NCBI RefSeq assembly: GCF_042453785.1
Contig: NC_091663.1
Coordinates: forward strand, 37,345,001-37,409,000
Reading direction: 5' to 3'
Origin: Malus domestica
Lineage: Eukaryota; Streptophyta; Magnoliopsida; Rosales; Rosaceae
DNA: 64,000 bases
Shown here one piece after another: positions 1-12,881 of this stretch (within the stretch, counting starts at the first letter, position 1; the number at the start of each line of letters is the position of its first letter). Position numbers and translations under genes: made by a program. The notes under the pieces were generated by a model. That model was not told where the DNA came from. It saw only the letters and a program-made list of their open reading frames with translations, and did no database searches.

Positions 1-3000
1 CGACTTCGAAGACACGGCCGCAACACATACTACTACAATTGCATTTGGATCATTCGATCCCGTGCCTCTCCAAGCGACACCTGACCATTCTTATCAATGT
101 TCAAGTTACACAAAACCTTCTGCGCAACCATCGCCGGGGCAAACGAACAAGATGCACATACCGATGATGAAGAAGGATGGACATTGGTGACCTACAAAAA
201 AACAAGTAAACCAAAACCACAAGCCACAAGACCAAAGGTGGAACAAAGGAGAAAGCACCGTTGCCGCAACAGTAGGAAACCCAAAAGGAATGTAAAAACT
301 GCTAAGCCAACTTATGCTAGGGAATCTATGAAGTAAGAGCCACGCATTCCTATCTCCTTGCACGAGTACTTCCCAGAGGATTTCTTCCAACAGTGCACTA
401 TCGCTACATGTCACATGGTCGAAGTAGAAATGGAAGAGCCATCAAAAGGCAAAGTTATCAGCACTGAGGGAGAAAAAACTTTCACGCTCAAAGAAGGTCT
501 GCCAACACACTTTAGCATCGAGGAAACGTTACAATCACCAAAGAAGATGCGAAGAGAACTGGCAGCAGTCTTGGCAAGTCCTGACGATCACGAAGTGCAA
601 GAAAGCAAGAACGAAGTCTTGAAGGTTCGACCATATGAATGTGCCACATGCTGTGCCATCGAGGACCCAATCTACTTCACCGACGAAGACTTACTGCTAG
701 GATCCAAGCCTCACAACCATCATCTCTTCGTTTCTAGGTACGTAAGGGAGCACAAAGTCAACCGCATGCTTGTGGATGGTGGATCAACCATAAACATCAT
801 GCCAAAGTCAACAATGACTACAATCGGCATCAAGGTGGATGAACTGTCCCTAAGTCGTCTACTAATCCAAGGTTTAATCAAAGAGGACAAAGAGCGATGG
901 GCATGATCTGAGTGGAGATGACTATTGGTGAACTCAAATCAAGTATGATATTCCACGTGATTGATGCAAGAATTTCCTACGGCTTGCTCTTAGGAAGGCC
1001 TTGGATCCATGCGAATGGAGTAGTACCGTCCACTCTTCACCAATGCTTAAAATTCTACCGAGAAGGAGTAAAGGTGGTATATGGTGACACCAAACCATTC
1101 ACTGAAGCCGAATCACATTTCGCAGACGCCAAGTTCTACATGGATGAAGACATGGTGCCCGAAGCTCTTCTAAAATAGATCAAATCCACGGGCAAAGCAA
1201 CACCTAAAAAGTAGGAGTGGCAAGCCATGCCCAAAAAGCAAGAAGAAGAAGCTATGCCGTCTTCAAGTAAGAACGATGATGAGCTTGCTAAACCTGCAAC
1301 AACTAAAAGGAGCAATATACCCTCAAATGGACCAAACACACCCGTCTTCCGATACATCCCAATGTCGAGAAGAAAGAATGGTCAATCTCCGTTCGAAACT
1401 AGAGCAAGCAAAGCTGATGCACAGCAGCACAGGGATAATGTAAAGTTGCTCAAGACAAATGCACTTTTTCCTCTGACACGGCTAGGCGACGCTAAGGTTG
1501 CAAGACTACCACAAGGCCTCATAAAAGCTCTACCAAAGGGGATGGAACCAAGCTTTCTCCTAACCAAGAGGACCGAAGAAGGTTTTGATCAAAACGCCTA
1601 TAAACTCATGTCGAAAGCTGGGTACGACTTCGCTTCTTCTTCGAATCTTGGAAAGAATGTTTCAAACACCGTCAACAATAAAGAACGTGACCTCACGGAG
1701 ACCCAAAAGAAGTTGAAGAAGCATGGTTACAGAGTTAACAATAACAAAGCTGGACTTGGCTTCACACCAAATGCACCCGTGAAGATTTCAAGCAAAGCGA
1801 AAAATGCTAGCACCCAACACATCAGTGTGAGCATTGAACAAGATTAAGCGGAGCCTAAATCCGCCCCTCGGACGTCAGTCTTTGATAGGATGAATCGTTC
1901 AAGACCTAGAACATCAACACTTAATCGTATTGGTGGTCAAAACCGAACCTCTGTCTTCAAGAGGCTTAACATGCCAACATCTCAAAGCTCTGTTTTTGAA
2001 AGGTTGTCAAAACCTAAGAAGCAAAGCAACATGGCTAGCTCTCCTCCTCATCGGTCAGCTTTGGATAGGCTTGAAGAAACCAAGAAGCCTTCTAGAAAGA
2101 GGAAGACAACGCCAAATGAAGAAAAGCTCGACAGTCTAGCAGGAAAAGATGATGTTCAAAGCTTGATTCCTTCAAGGATGAAGCGCCAAGCAACTTTAGA
2201 GGTTGACACAAAAGGACCACTGAAGGTAAAAAGGCGCACCATCATCTACACCAACCAATCTTCGTGCCAACAAACCCAAGAGAACGGCACTGAAAATGAG
2301 GCCCAAGAAGACAAAGAAGACGAAATCCCAAAAAAAGACGTCACTTCTGGCTCTGTCAACTCAAAATCTTCATCGCAATCGCTGAGGGCATGCTCTAAAA
2401 CCATGGCAGTCAAGCCGAGTGAAGTTGAAGGATGGACTCATGTCACTCCAAAGAAACTACACAAGAAGCATATGTCTTCTCCACAAGTGCACCAATCGGA
2501 AAATGGGCAAAACAGCTTTCACCAACCTCCAAAGCAATGTGAAAGTGTTGAAGATCAGGAAATTTCGACACAAAGATCGACCATGCGTGATCTCTTCTTC
2601 CTCAGAAAATTATTCAGCCACTCGGTCAAGGCTCCTTGCAATAAAGATTGCAAGGAACGCCTCTCCAGGTAGCAACCATCTCTTCCACAAGTTCACCATT
2701 GGGAAAGGGGGCAAAACAGCTCATGTCAACCTCCAGAATAATGTGAAAGTGTTGGAGATAATGAAACTTTGACACGAAGATCATCCATCCCCATCGCGAT
2801 GCGTGACCTCTTCCCAGAAGACTTCTTCAACTACTTAGTCAAGGCTCCTTGCTATGAAGATTGCGAGGGACTCTCCCAGATCGCTTGACAAACTAACACG
2901 ACAGCTCCTCGCCTGCATGAGCCTAAACTGTACATGGCACCAATGCTCCTTATTCGCACGAGCCTAAACTGCATGAACCAAAGCTCCTAGCCCGCAAGAG

Positions 3001-3149
3001 CATAAATTGTGTACTGCAAAACCATCATCAAAATCACTGTTAAAACCATCACTCATTTGAACTACGTTTTGACTTGATCTCTTCTTCGAAGGGTACGTAG
3101 GCAACTCGAACATTTAACTTCGAGTTCAGTCACATCAAATTAAAAAAAA

Positions 3150-3245
3150 AAAATATATATATATATATATATTTAAATGTTTTACTAATGAAAGTCAATT
3201 TCATTACCAAAAATAAATAATATATATATATATATATATATATAC
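3150..3245. repeat. AT dinucleotide microsatellites
   Basis: Two runs of alternating AT/TA lie about 30 bp apart inside the non-coding part of the gypsy fossil. Simple sequence; no function is inferred. Confidence 0.9.
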
Positions 3246-6200
3246 ATAAATAAAATAAAGAAAACAAATGTATACATGTTAGAGCGGGTCTTTCTACACT
3301 TAAGACCCATGCCAAACCAAAGAAAACAGAAGTCAAGATCCTAAAAAAGATGAACCCAAATGCCAGGCCCATCCCTTGTCAAACACACAATCGTTTTGAG
3401 CTTGTTGTGCAAAGAGCTTTGCTTTTTCTCCTTCCAGGCCCATGCTCGGCTCTCAAAGCCCAATCCATGTTTTCTCCTCCATCCATGCCTTCAACTTGTA
3501 GCTCACCACACACCTCAGGCCTGCCCTTCAATACACAGGCCACAGCCCATTCTTCCAGCCCACGTTCCTCTTCAACGTCTTCACCAAAAAAAAAAAAAGA
3601 CCTCCAGATAGCATAGAATGAAGAAACCCACTCTCAGCAATCCCTTGGGCCGCGCAGCCAGCGACGGACAAGCAGTCTCTGAGAATAGCCATCGCCATCT
3701 CTCTTCTCTATCAAAATTTCTCCAAGATTAAGTTTGTCCCCCAGAACTTCTTCCTCCTTTACAATTTGATCAGGTTCACCGCCCGCATCTCCTTCAACAT
3801 GACTTGCTGCGACACCGACTGCTCTGCCTCATTGTCGAGAAGCTGCCGCTGACAAGGAGCTTGGACATGGCTTTAAGGATGTTCATAGGAGCAATGAGGT
3901 TGCCAAGGTAGTTAATGGGTATGGTGACAGCCGTGACAGATGTGAATAAAGTGGTATAGCCAACCAAGGGCGACAGAGATTTGCTGAGGATATTCTCTCG
4001 GTCAGAGCTCTGCAAAGCCTTCAAAGAAAATGGTAGATCTGATTTCGTCTTCTCTTGTCCACTTTCATGTCCTTCCGCGACTCAGATCAAGCTCATCGAA
4101 ATCTTCCATCTGCACATCATCCGCTTCTTACTCACCCAAAGTTACAATTTGCAGTTTTAGAGATTTGGCCAGCTTCAGAGCATAATTAACCATTGTTGGT
4201 TTCTCGTCAAATAGATTGTACAATTGAAGCATGAAGTTCGCATCCAAGGCCTCGTCCGGTTCCAATTGGAAGCACGACTCGTCAAGCTCATTTGCTGGAG
4301 TCAGAATCAATTCGAACTCGAAGTGTAGCTCCAGAAGCTTTGCGAACTCTTGGAGTTGATTTCCAATGGTGAATAATGAGGTCAACAGAGAAATACCCAA
4401 GATCACAAGCTTCCTGAATTCAGAAGATGTGAAAACGTGAGTAATGGCGATGGTCTGCATTATCGAAATCAGGTACTTCGGGTGGAAAGGGGGGCCGTTG
4501 ATGCGATGCTAGATGAGGGTTTTGATTAAGAAGCTTATGGATTTGCAGAGGTCGAAGCACGGCGACGATTTGATGAGGGATATCGTGAGGGTCTTCTGAT
4601 GCTTCCAACTGACAAGGCTCTTCTATATGACCCTGTCTTCCGTCCTTTTATGAAAAGATATGTTGCGGGTGTGATGATTGAATTCGTTGATCGAACGGAG
4701 GAGGCGGAGTCTGTGGCTGTGCTCAGTGGTGGTGTTTGGTGGTGTTAGTGGTGGAGCTTCTTCTTCTGTCTCCTCACCTCCTTCTTCGGCCCTCAGCACA
4801 CTTCCCCCGATGCTCCAAATATCTGCTTCATCTTCTGAGTTCAGCCCTCATTCTTAGCATCCACCAACTTCAGTGACCGCCGTCAAACGACTAGCCGGTC
4901 ATGAAGCTCGACGCCTTACATTTTGCCTCAAGCTCCAGTTGCTTCTGCACCTCCGTCATGGCTGCTGCCTTTGAATGTGATCAACAAAACCAAAGTTTAT
5001 CAACTCACAACCAAAGACCTCCCCCGTCTTCTTGCCTCTGCTACTGCATTTGAATCGGAGAAGAACTTCAACGACCGCTGTCAAACGACTAACCGATCGT
5101 GAAACTCGACGCTTTGCACCACCTCAGTACCTCTAACTTCACCTTTCCGGCTGTAGGTGGCCGCATTTCATCCGATGCAGCGCATATATATATATATATA
5201 TAAATCATAAAAAATAAATAAATAAAATTGGTGCAGTAACTGTGCAAATGATGGTCTCCAGAGAAGCAAATGAAAATGGCCCGCATGCGGAGAATGCAGT
5301 ACAGCGAGGAAGCCCACTGAGGAATCCAGCCATGCCATCTTCAAGCCACTATTCACAAGTGCATGCTACTATTAGCAAGTCAAGAATGAAAAGGGAAATA
5401 GGTCGTGGCGACAGAATGATGCTTCTAGTCACCATCTAAAAGGAAATGGTGCACTAGTCACCATCTAAAAGGAAATGGGTGCATGAGGCACCGTCTAAAA
5501 AAAATTAAAAAAAAAAGAAGTAACACATCTTAGTCAAATATATATTTTAGCACAACATATTGGATAAAATAAAGCATGTCCATTGATATCTCAGAGAAAT
5601 TACAAGTGCGTAAAAAAAAAGGAAAAGAAAAGCAAAAGAAAAAAAAGAGGGAGCCTTCACAAAGGTCACTTATGTGAAGCCTCAGTACTTAAACCTTTGT
5701 ACTCAGCGGAATCCTAGAAGAGGGAGGCATTGAAGATATATTATTTTGCGGAATCCAGATGACGAAGGCAAAAAGTACGTCTGGAATGCATCCACAAACT
5801 TCCGATGGTCATTTTGAATCCAACCTTCGGAGTCCAGCAACTGATTAAGCTTACTCTTCATGCCCAACGAATAACTATTTGCAAGCACATGCAACTCTCT
5901 ATTCTCGAGCTTGAGCTGTCTGATCTCTTGATTAAGAGCTACCACATCGGCTGTTAATGATTCAACTTGGCGAGTTCGAACAAGTAAGCGTTAACCCGTG
6001 TTGGAAACAGAGTTCGCACATTGGACACTGAGAGCCTGGGAATCTTGAACAGCTAACTCATCGGACCGTCATGAAAGTATCCTATTATCTCTAGGAGTGA
6101 TGAGATTCCTAGCTACAACCGCAGCCGTTGTTGCATCCCTCATCACAGAGTCTTCAACTGTAAGAGAGCCATTAGAAGAAAAGAAGGACGAGCGCCATAT

Positions 6201-6701
6201 ATTACCCTGATGCGATGCACTTGTGTCACTGCTGAGACTCAAATCTAAGCAAATGTTAGACAGGTTAACCATTTCCAAAAAGATGGTAAAAGAAAAGGGT
6301 TAGGGTGAGTAAAATCTCATAAATACAGCAAAGACAATTTTCAAGGGCGGGCAATCTTCAAAGTGTGCATGTTGAATACAATTGACACCTCTTTAAAAAG
6401 AAGAAGCAACACAACCATTTGTTCAAAAAAAAAATCGAAGAGACACCACTTTTCGAATTTCAAAACCCAGATTTTCCTACGTAAAGTCCATCAACACTTT
6501 TCAGACGCAGTCTCAGCTTTCGGCTATCACGTGCAACTTTGTCAGAGATCACTGACAAAGTTGAAAACATGTGAAGTCCATTATTCCAACTACCACACTT
6601 TTGGTCGACAAGCGTGGGTGACAAGGCCACATCCACACTGTCACTTGCTATCAGGAAATCACCATATAATTCAACCTCCATCAAGGCACACATCCAAAAT
6701 G

Positions 6702-7800
6702 CTTGACTCTTCTCCCTTGCCGAATGCATTTGCAACCAACCCTTCAACATACTCAGTTTTCTTCCTCCTTGAAAATATAAACGCATGACTCTTCTTCCTT
6801 GCCAAGAATACATCTGCAACTAAAACCTCTCAACATACTCAGTTTTCTTCCTCCTTGGAAATACCTCTTCAACCAAGTCACACAAGAACAAAGGTATCTC
6901 ATATCACTGGGGTTGAGAGTAAGAGTATCTCATATCATGCTTTCTCCCTATCCTTTTCTTTGTCCTCCCTCTTCACTGCAGGACAATGAGAAAGAGAGCA
7001 ATCAACCGGCACTTGGAGTCAACCTTCCGATTTGGAACCGACTGCTTGGAAACCCCTTCCCTGGTTGCTTACCTAGCATTGCCTTCAACTTATCTTCAAC
7101 CATTGATGTACTTCCAAGGAAGACACCACATATGCCTGGAAAACAGATGATGCAAGTGAAGATGGTACATCGAAGCATGTGGAGACAAGCGCAACAAAAT
7201 ACGTGCTGGTTCATCCGCTACTTCTTAAAAAGCAAGAGTATCTCACATCATGCAATCTCTCTGTCCTTTCCTTTGTCCTTGTTCTTACCTGCAAAGACAA
7301 GGATAAAGAAAACAATATGTCAGAACCTCCACTCAAGCTCCTGATAAGGAACCGACTGCCTGGAACCTTTCTGATTGCTCACCCAGCACTGCTCTCAAAG
7401 TACCCATTGTCTCAAGATCTTATGCTTCCAAAGAAGATACCACATCCGCCTGGAGAACAGAAAAGGCAAGTGAAAATGATGTATCAAAGTATGTGGAGAC
7501 AAGCGCAACAAATACATATGCTGATCATCCGATACTTCTTCAAAAGTAAAAGTATCTCATATCATCAGGGTCGAAAGCAAAGGTATCTCATATCATGCTT
7601 TTCCCCTATCATTTCCTTTGCCCTTACTCTTGCCTGCAGAACAAAGAGAAAGGAAGCAATCAGTCGAAGCCTGAAATTAAACGTCCGATCAGGAACTGAT
7701 TGCCTGGAACCTTTGCCTGGTTGCTTACCTAGCATTGCTCTTGAGTGATCATCTTCAACTGTTGACGGGTCTCGAATTTCCTCAGCAAATACTTCAAGAC
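6702..7800 (+). repeat. Imperfect tandem repeats inside the gypsy fossil
   Basis: A pair of roughly 90-bp imperfect repeats (6702-6860; shared words CAACATACTCAG and TTTTCTTCCTCCTTG) is followed by about three diverged copies of a 315-340-bp unit. Marker words recur: GTGGAGACAAGCGCAACAAA at about 7179 and 7494, GTATCTCATATCA at about 6893, 6926, 7550 and 7581, and GGTTGCTTACCTAGCATTG at about 7063 and 7719. They belong to the untranslated internal part of the element. Confidence 0.7.
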
Positions 7801-8329
7801 AGTTGATATGGTGCTGGCTCTTTACACTAAAGCTGCCAAGCATGGATAAGTGGCTGAAAAGTGATGCTCTGAAGGACCATTTAAAGGCAAATGTTTGCGC
7901 ACCACTCCGGCTACGCAAAAGAAACAAGCAGAGAAGAATACAGCACGATGAGCTGGAACAAATCGTTATGGCAGGACACCATTCTCAGCAAAACTGCATA
8001 ATCCAGACGGAGGAGTCTAAGTCAAATCCAAGCCCACCATTGTTGCTATAATCAAAGAGCTCGAAAAGCTTCAACAACCTTTCGTTGGTACTGTCGCCGA
8101 AGAGCAAAATCTCGACAACCCTTGAAGATCATACCGTTAACCAAACTGCTCAGGGTTCATATGAAAATGCTGCAAACTTCCTTGATCTTTCAAAGCAAAT
8201 TCTTTGCAACATCTGACCTTATCCCCTGATCTTCTTCAATATGAATGAAAAAAAAAATTGAACAAAGAAACAAGCCATCACCTCCCCCTCATGCATACCT
8301 GCCAGGTGTTCAAACCCTGAAAACTACTC

Positions 8330-8710
8330 AAGATCAATCCCCAACGGCCCTTGAAGAAATCACAAGTCTGATTCAAGATCAAGTATCCACCACCCTTGAA
8401 TCAAATCCAGTTCAAGATTAAGTCTGTGGAAAGTCCTTTGGAGGAAACCAAAAAACCCTCTAACCTAGTTCAAGATCAAAGTTGTGGAAAGTCAACAAGC
8501 GCAACAAAATACGTGCCAATTCATCCATTACCAAAGCCAAAGATCACCTATCACATGAAGCTCCTTGTGGTCCAAATTTCATCCAAGATCAAGCCTCAAC
8601 GGCCCTTGAAGAAATTTCAAACAAAATTCAAGAACAAGCTTCAACGGCACTTGAAGAAACACCCAGCCCAATTCAAGATCAAGCCTCAACGGCCCTTGGA
8701 TCGACACCTA
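8330..8710 (+). repeat. Array of ~40-bp repeats upstream of the 3' LTR
   Basis: About seven degenerate copies of a unit built around TTCAAGATCAAGC and CAACGGCCCTTGAAGAAA lie here. Two further copies of the same unit sit inside the LTR at about 9171-9245. Sharing between the internal region and the LTR suggests local slippage or template switching during past replication of the family (inference). Confidence 0.75.
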
Positions 8711-8785
8711 CATTAAGGGACTTCAAAACACATCTTTTACACGTGACAAGCACATGTATGCGACGCGCCTTGAAGTGGGGGCATT

Positions 8786-9392
8786 TGTAGACATCGAAAT
8801 TTCGGTGAAATAAATGTTGATCAATAATTAAAATTTCAATGTTCACGTGTCACATAAATTTTACACATAGCATGTGACTCAACAAAAAATCGAGAATCAT
8901 CAGAAAAGCCATCAAACATGACACGTGTCAACACTTGACAAAAATGATTTATTTCATCTGATTATTTAAATCCAAAAAATCAAGTTTTGGAATTCTATAA
9001 ATAGGAAGCCAAGGCATTCATTTTGGGGGGAATTCACATACATTTTCTCTACTTCCAAATTAGAAGAGAATTCATACCACACCAAAGCCTTGAAGCCTCG
9101 AAATTCTAAAGCTCTCAAGCAAATCCCGAAGAATCAAGAAAGCCCTCTTTGTTCTTCGTCAAAATCCTCCTTCAAGATCAAGCCCCAACGGCCCTTGAAG
9201 AAACTTCCACTAATTCAAGATCAAGCCCCGACGGCCCTTTGGATCAACAACATCAAATCTACCCATTACAAAGATAGAATCAGATGCTAAATTTGTAGAA
9301 GAGATTGTAACCCTTAAATCATTAATACAAAATATTATTTTGTACACGTGTTTACACCCATTTCATTCATCGCACAAATTCCCGTGTTTACA
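8786..9392 (+). repeat. 3' LTR of the gypsy fossil
   Basis: It begins TGTAGACATCG directly after a polypurine tract, contains a TATAAATAGG box near 8997, and ends at TGTTTACA near 9392, giving short inverted ends (TGTAGACA / TGTTTACA). An 18-bp end-like sequence with CGTGTTTACACCC occurs twice, at about 9348 and 9383, so the exact end could also be about 9357. The 5' LTR lies outside the window, so neither target duplication nor age can be read. Confidence 0.7.
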
Positions 9393-10652
9393 CCCATTTC
9401 TATTAACCCAAGCCTTGCGGCCCAAATGACCCAAACCCTTTGAACCTAGGGCCTTCGGCCCACTAAACCCTTTAACCTAAACCTAACCCTAAGCCCAACC
9501 CGGTGGAATATTCCATGGAAAAATACCCGGGACCCTTCTAAGGGTAATTTGACGTCCTGAACCCGTTTCCGACGTCCGTTTTTCCAAATTCAATTGTTAT
9601 AATATAGTTTTAATAATTGGACCCTTTATGTGCTTAAGGGCAATTATTGTGGTGTTTCCGTGTTCGCTAGTTTGCGTGGCTCTTCAGCGGCTAAATATCT
9701 GTGAGTGGACCCCTTCTAAAAATGCATGTTTTAATAGTAGAAATGCATGCATGGAAAAGCATGATTTACAATTATGTACTATGAAACGCTTTGAGATAAC
9801 ATGCTTACTGAAGCTATTTTGAATTATTAGTATTTTTCCTATAACCCGTGTTCTTATAAAATATCTGATGGATGACGAAATGATATTTAGAACATGTTTA
9901 GAACACCTCTTTATAGTATAGATGATGGATGACTTTATACTATGAAGTTGTTTTTCAAATGTATATATGTTCAATGGTTTTGTACTTACCTAGTGGTCCC
10001 TATTCCGCTACAGGACAAAGGGATAGATTATGGTCCGTCCCGGGCGATTGTTATGGTGTTGGCATAGGGCCTGAAGTGTTTTTCCTCTGGCTATTAGCAC
10101 AGGGACAGGGAACCGGCATGGGGCCTGGAGAGTTATCGGACATTCACTAGTTATTATTATATATACAAGTTATGATTTGAGACATTGCACGACATGCTAG
10201 GTTTCGGAAAACCTATGTTTATCATGATATATGTGTGTTTTCATAAAACCTGGGAGTTAGTACGTTGATAACTGTTTTAGTGTGTGTGTATATATATATA
10301 TATATATATCAACTTGGTCCACTCATGTTTGTTTTGTGCCCCCTTCAGGATTTAGAATCGAGGCATACAATCCCGACGTCAAGGCACTTCTACATCGGTA
10401 TCTTCGAGTCCTCTCGGTGTAGGACCCACTCCTTTGTTCATTCAATTTTATATTAATTATTTAAGCGTTCTAGATTAGTTGTGTGCTCTGAACAAGTTCC
10501 TGAAATGCATATTCATTATTTATATATTTATAAGTCTTATCTATCCCTTGTTTTCAGCATTTGCACTCAATAAATGGCTTTCGTCACCCTTGAGTGTCAG
10601 CCAGCACGTGCCTATCCTGGTATTCAGGGAATATCGAGATCGGGGGGTGTCA
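9393..10652 (+). mobile_element. LTR-like relic (solo or truncated LTR)
   Basis: No gene is seen. The stretch has LTR-like features: a GGGACC/GACGTCC-rich start near 9530-9580, degenerate CCTAAACC-type words near 9475-9498, the block TGGTCCGTCCCGGGCGATTG near 10030, and an end that reads CGGGGGGTGTCA at about 10641-10652. This resembles the 3' end style of plant Ty3/gypsy LTRs. No matching partner LTR or target duplication was found in the window, so the call is tentative. It appears old and non-coding. Confidence 0.4.
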
Positions 10653-11054
10653 GAGAGAGAGAGATTGTATATTTTCTGTTCATCAAATTATTCACGAGTA
10701 CTCTCTATCCGTCTCCAAGCTTTAGTAAATCTCCAAACGTCACATGTTACGCCATAATCCCAGACAGTGACATGCAATGAAAAGAATCAACATGTACAAC
10801 TGCTATAACTAATTAAGATCACCAATATTAATTAAAACTTGATTAGGAAAGAGAGACCAATTGATCATAATTTTAATCCTCCAAATTAACAAGGATAAAT
10901 ACACAAGCAAGTATTTTCTATTGCAAAAGTCGGCTTTGCCGTAAATGGATGATCATTGATGCATAAAGAAGGCATCTTCTACCACCATAATTAAAATAAA
11001 ATTTTGTTATTCTTAATTAGCATATATATGGCAATAAACTAGCCACACTGGAAG
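10653..11054. other. Intergenic, no feature recognised
   Basis: AT-rich sequence with a short GA run at its start. Nothing coding or repeated was recognised. Its right end is the sharp left breakpoint of duplication copy A. Confidence 0.5.
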
Positions 11055-11287
11055 TTCATTGGTGTAGGGTTGTGGTGAAGCCGGTGGTGGATGACAGGGT
11101 TTTAGGTGGCGCTAGAGAGGAAAAGTGGGTTGAGAAGGTGGCAATAGCTGCCAGCTTTGGTTGTTTGTGGGGGTGGAGGTTGAGGGATGACGTTGAGTCT
11201 TTGGTTGTTGTGGCTAAAGCCAAAAGAGAGCTGGCAATGAGCTTCGAAGTGGCTGACTTGGTTGGTGGCTGTATTACCTCACTGTGA
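11055..11287 (+). pseudogene. 3' fragment of uncharacterised membrane-protein gene (copy A)
   Basis: The fragment encodes a segment closely matching the C-terminal part of the gene at 15294-16085, with shared words such as RVVVKPVVDD, VAIAASFGCL and VVVAKAKREL. The 5' two thirds are absent because homology begins at the duplication breakpoint. Without start codon or N-terminal membrane segments it is a dead fragment. The biochemical role of the parent family is unknown to me. Confidence 0.8.
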
Positions 11288-11388
11288 CTATTGGTATGGT
11301 TAGGGTGGTAAGGGGTCTTGTGTGGCTTTCCATTGTTATGTAGAAGGACAGAAGCCAAACTTAGTAACGTTTGCAGAGAAGATCATGA

Positions 11389-11391
11389 TCG
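11389..11391 (+). other. Empty target site of the copy-B CACTA insertion
   Basis: The sequence GATCATGATCGTCAAGAC runs uninterrupted here. In copy B the same sequence is split, with TCG duplicated on both sides of the element at 16171-20841. This is the pre-insertion allele preserved in the paralogue. Confidence 0.85.
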
Positions 11392-11536
11392 TCAAGACAA
11401 AAAGGTTTAAATCTTATAATCTCATCTACTTAATTGATTATCGAACACAAAACTTCAAGTTCAAGAATAAATGTTCTGAGCCATCTGAGCTATAGATCCC
11501 TTATCTTGTTCGTTTCATACTTCATTTTGTCTTGTT

Positions 11537-11541
11537 GGGTA
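11537..11541 (+). other. Empty target site of the copy-B copia insertion
   Basis: TTGTTGGGTAGCTGTTCC is continuous here. In copy B GGGTA is duplicated and flanks the LTR element at 20996-26269. Confidence 0.85.
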
Positions 11542-12881
11542 GCTGTTCCAAAATTTAATTTAATTTTTCTTTTCTTTGGATCAACTTGTACCCTATTTTT
11601 AAAGCCAACGTACAACTGTATCTTAATTATTTACTTGTATTATTCTTGGCAAGATGTGCATTTATATATTATCAAATCAGCTGATAATGAAGATCAACAT
11701 TGTTGGTAACTTTGTATTGGTTCCTTTACAATGTAAAAACAAACAATTGGTGCATTAAGTTGAGAATATGAGAAGTACCATGATCAAGTAAAATGGTATC
11801 TTCTTAAGTACAAATACAGCGACAGGTTGATATATACCAATCATAACACGGCTCATTGCAAGATGGAGTCTCTGATTTCACAGATCATAACTTGAGCAAG
11901 AAGTATTGTACAATATTAACCAAAGAGTTAAAATTCTTCCGTTGTGGAACTTACCTGGCTGACACGAAATATCTCATCTTACTTCTCACGTAAGTTATAT
12001 AACATGAACAGTGAGATAAACACAATGGGTATAACCCTGTGCTAGCATGTGTTTTTCTGTCGTTACTGATCTTCTTCTGTAAATATATATAATCAATCAC
12101 AGCTAATGCAAGGTTAATTGACCCTTTATTTTATTGAACAATCGATATTATCTACACTAGGGGGGGTGGGTTTGGCCTCACAATGGGCTAGCAATAATAT
12201 GATTCAAATTCGCCTTTAGCTAGAATCGAACCTAAGACTTCTCACTTACCAGTGAAGAGGAATACCACTATTAATTGACCTAATTGGAGTTAAAAAGTTT
12301 TCTTCCGAATTTCCAATTCCATGATATTACCGAAAATGCTGGATTAAAAAGGATCAAAGTCTATAGTAATCTTCTCCAACTGAAAAAACTACAGACAGTA
12401 ATCTAATAATACGTTACTGCTTTTAGGTTTTTACTTTCCTATCCAACCCTTTTATTTGTCATGTTTCTGAGTTTTGTCTTTAACTCCCCGTACTCATCCA
12501 AGTGATTCCACATCTTCTTCCCTTAATTAAATCCCTTCGTTTAACAACCTTGTAATCTTGCGCAGAATATTTTCATTAAATATGGTGATTGGCAGTGACA
12601 TTTGTTTAACTTTTAGCTCAAATTGAGGGTTAAATACAGGTTTTTGGCATTTCATGACTTCTACCTTTGTTGAATATATCGAAATTATGTCACTATCATG
12701 GTTGCATTCCTCGCCTTAAAATGTGCTTTAGTACCCATGCTTGTGATCGTTGTTATCAACCAAACATACAAATTGATATAGATATATTCATCGATACAAA
12801 TCTGAATAATACTATTGTCATGTTCTCTTAAACTCTGAGAATATATCTGGTGAATTTGTTTGTGCATTACCCTTATCCGAC
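11542..12881. other. Spacer between membrane-gene fragment and GRAS pseudogene
   Basis: This spacer is homologous to 26275-26990 of copy B but about 600 bp longer. Part of the excess is the SINE-like insertion at 12134-12285. The last 400 bp before the GRAS start match copy B well and probably held its promoter. No other gene is seen. Confidence 0.6.
12134..12285 (-). mobile_element. SINE-like repeat, copy 1
   Basis: Read on the minus strand it contains a B-box-like GGTTCGATTC, then the conserved block CATATTATTGCTAGCCC, then GATAATATCG and an A-rich tail. The same order of blocks recurs at 48335-48552 and 59168-59312. This is consistent with a tRNA-derived SINE. It is absent from the paralogous spacer at 26275-26990. 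Confidence 0.6.

Larger units (their letters stand above)
1..9392 (+). mobile_element. Ty3/gypsy (Tat-type) LTR retrotransposon fossil, 3' part
   Basis: This is a broken LTR retrotransposon whose 5' end lies left of the window. Parts seen in order: gag-derived sequence and an aspartic-protease-like segment within about the first 1.2 kb (LVDGGSTINIM near 770-805); a lysine-rich, repeat-bearing gag-like stretch to about 2.9 kb (recurring VFxRL/ALDRL motifs); a long non-coding internal region with AT microsatellites and imperfect tandem repeats; an antisense coiled-coil-like coding remnant at about 5.7-6.3 kb; a purine-rich polypurine tract (GTGGGGGC) just before 8786; and a 3' LTR. No reverse transcriptase or integrase is recognisable, so it is a large deletion derivative or a non-autonomous relative. 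An antisense extra ORF before the 3' LTR is known from Tat-lineage elements such as Grande and Retand, and it drives the lineage call. It carries many breaks and looks old. Lineage confidence is moderate. Confidence 0.75.

Noticed and set aside
97-2772. Open frames at the left edge as host genes
   Set aside because: Protease-like and gag-like content places them in the Ty3/gypsy fossil; not host genes.
3140-3250. Possible origin or regulatory AT-rich tract
   Set aside because: Simple AT microsatellite inside a retroelement fossil.
9475-9498. Interstitial telomere-like repeat (CCCTAAA-type words)
   Set aside because: Only a few degenerate words and no regular heptamer array.
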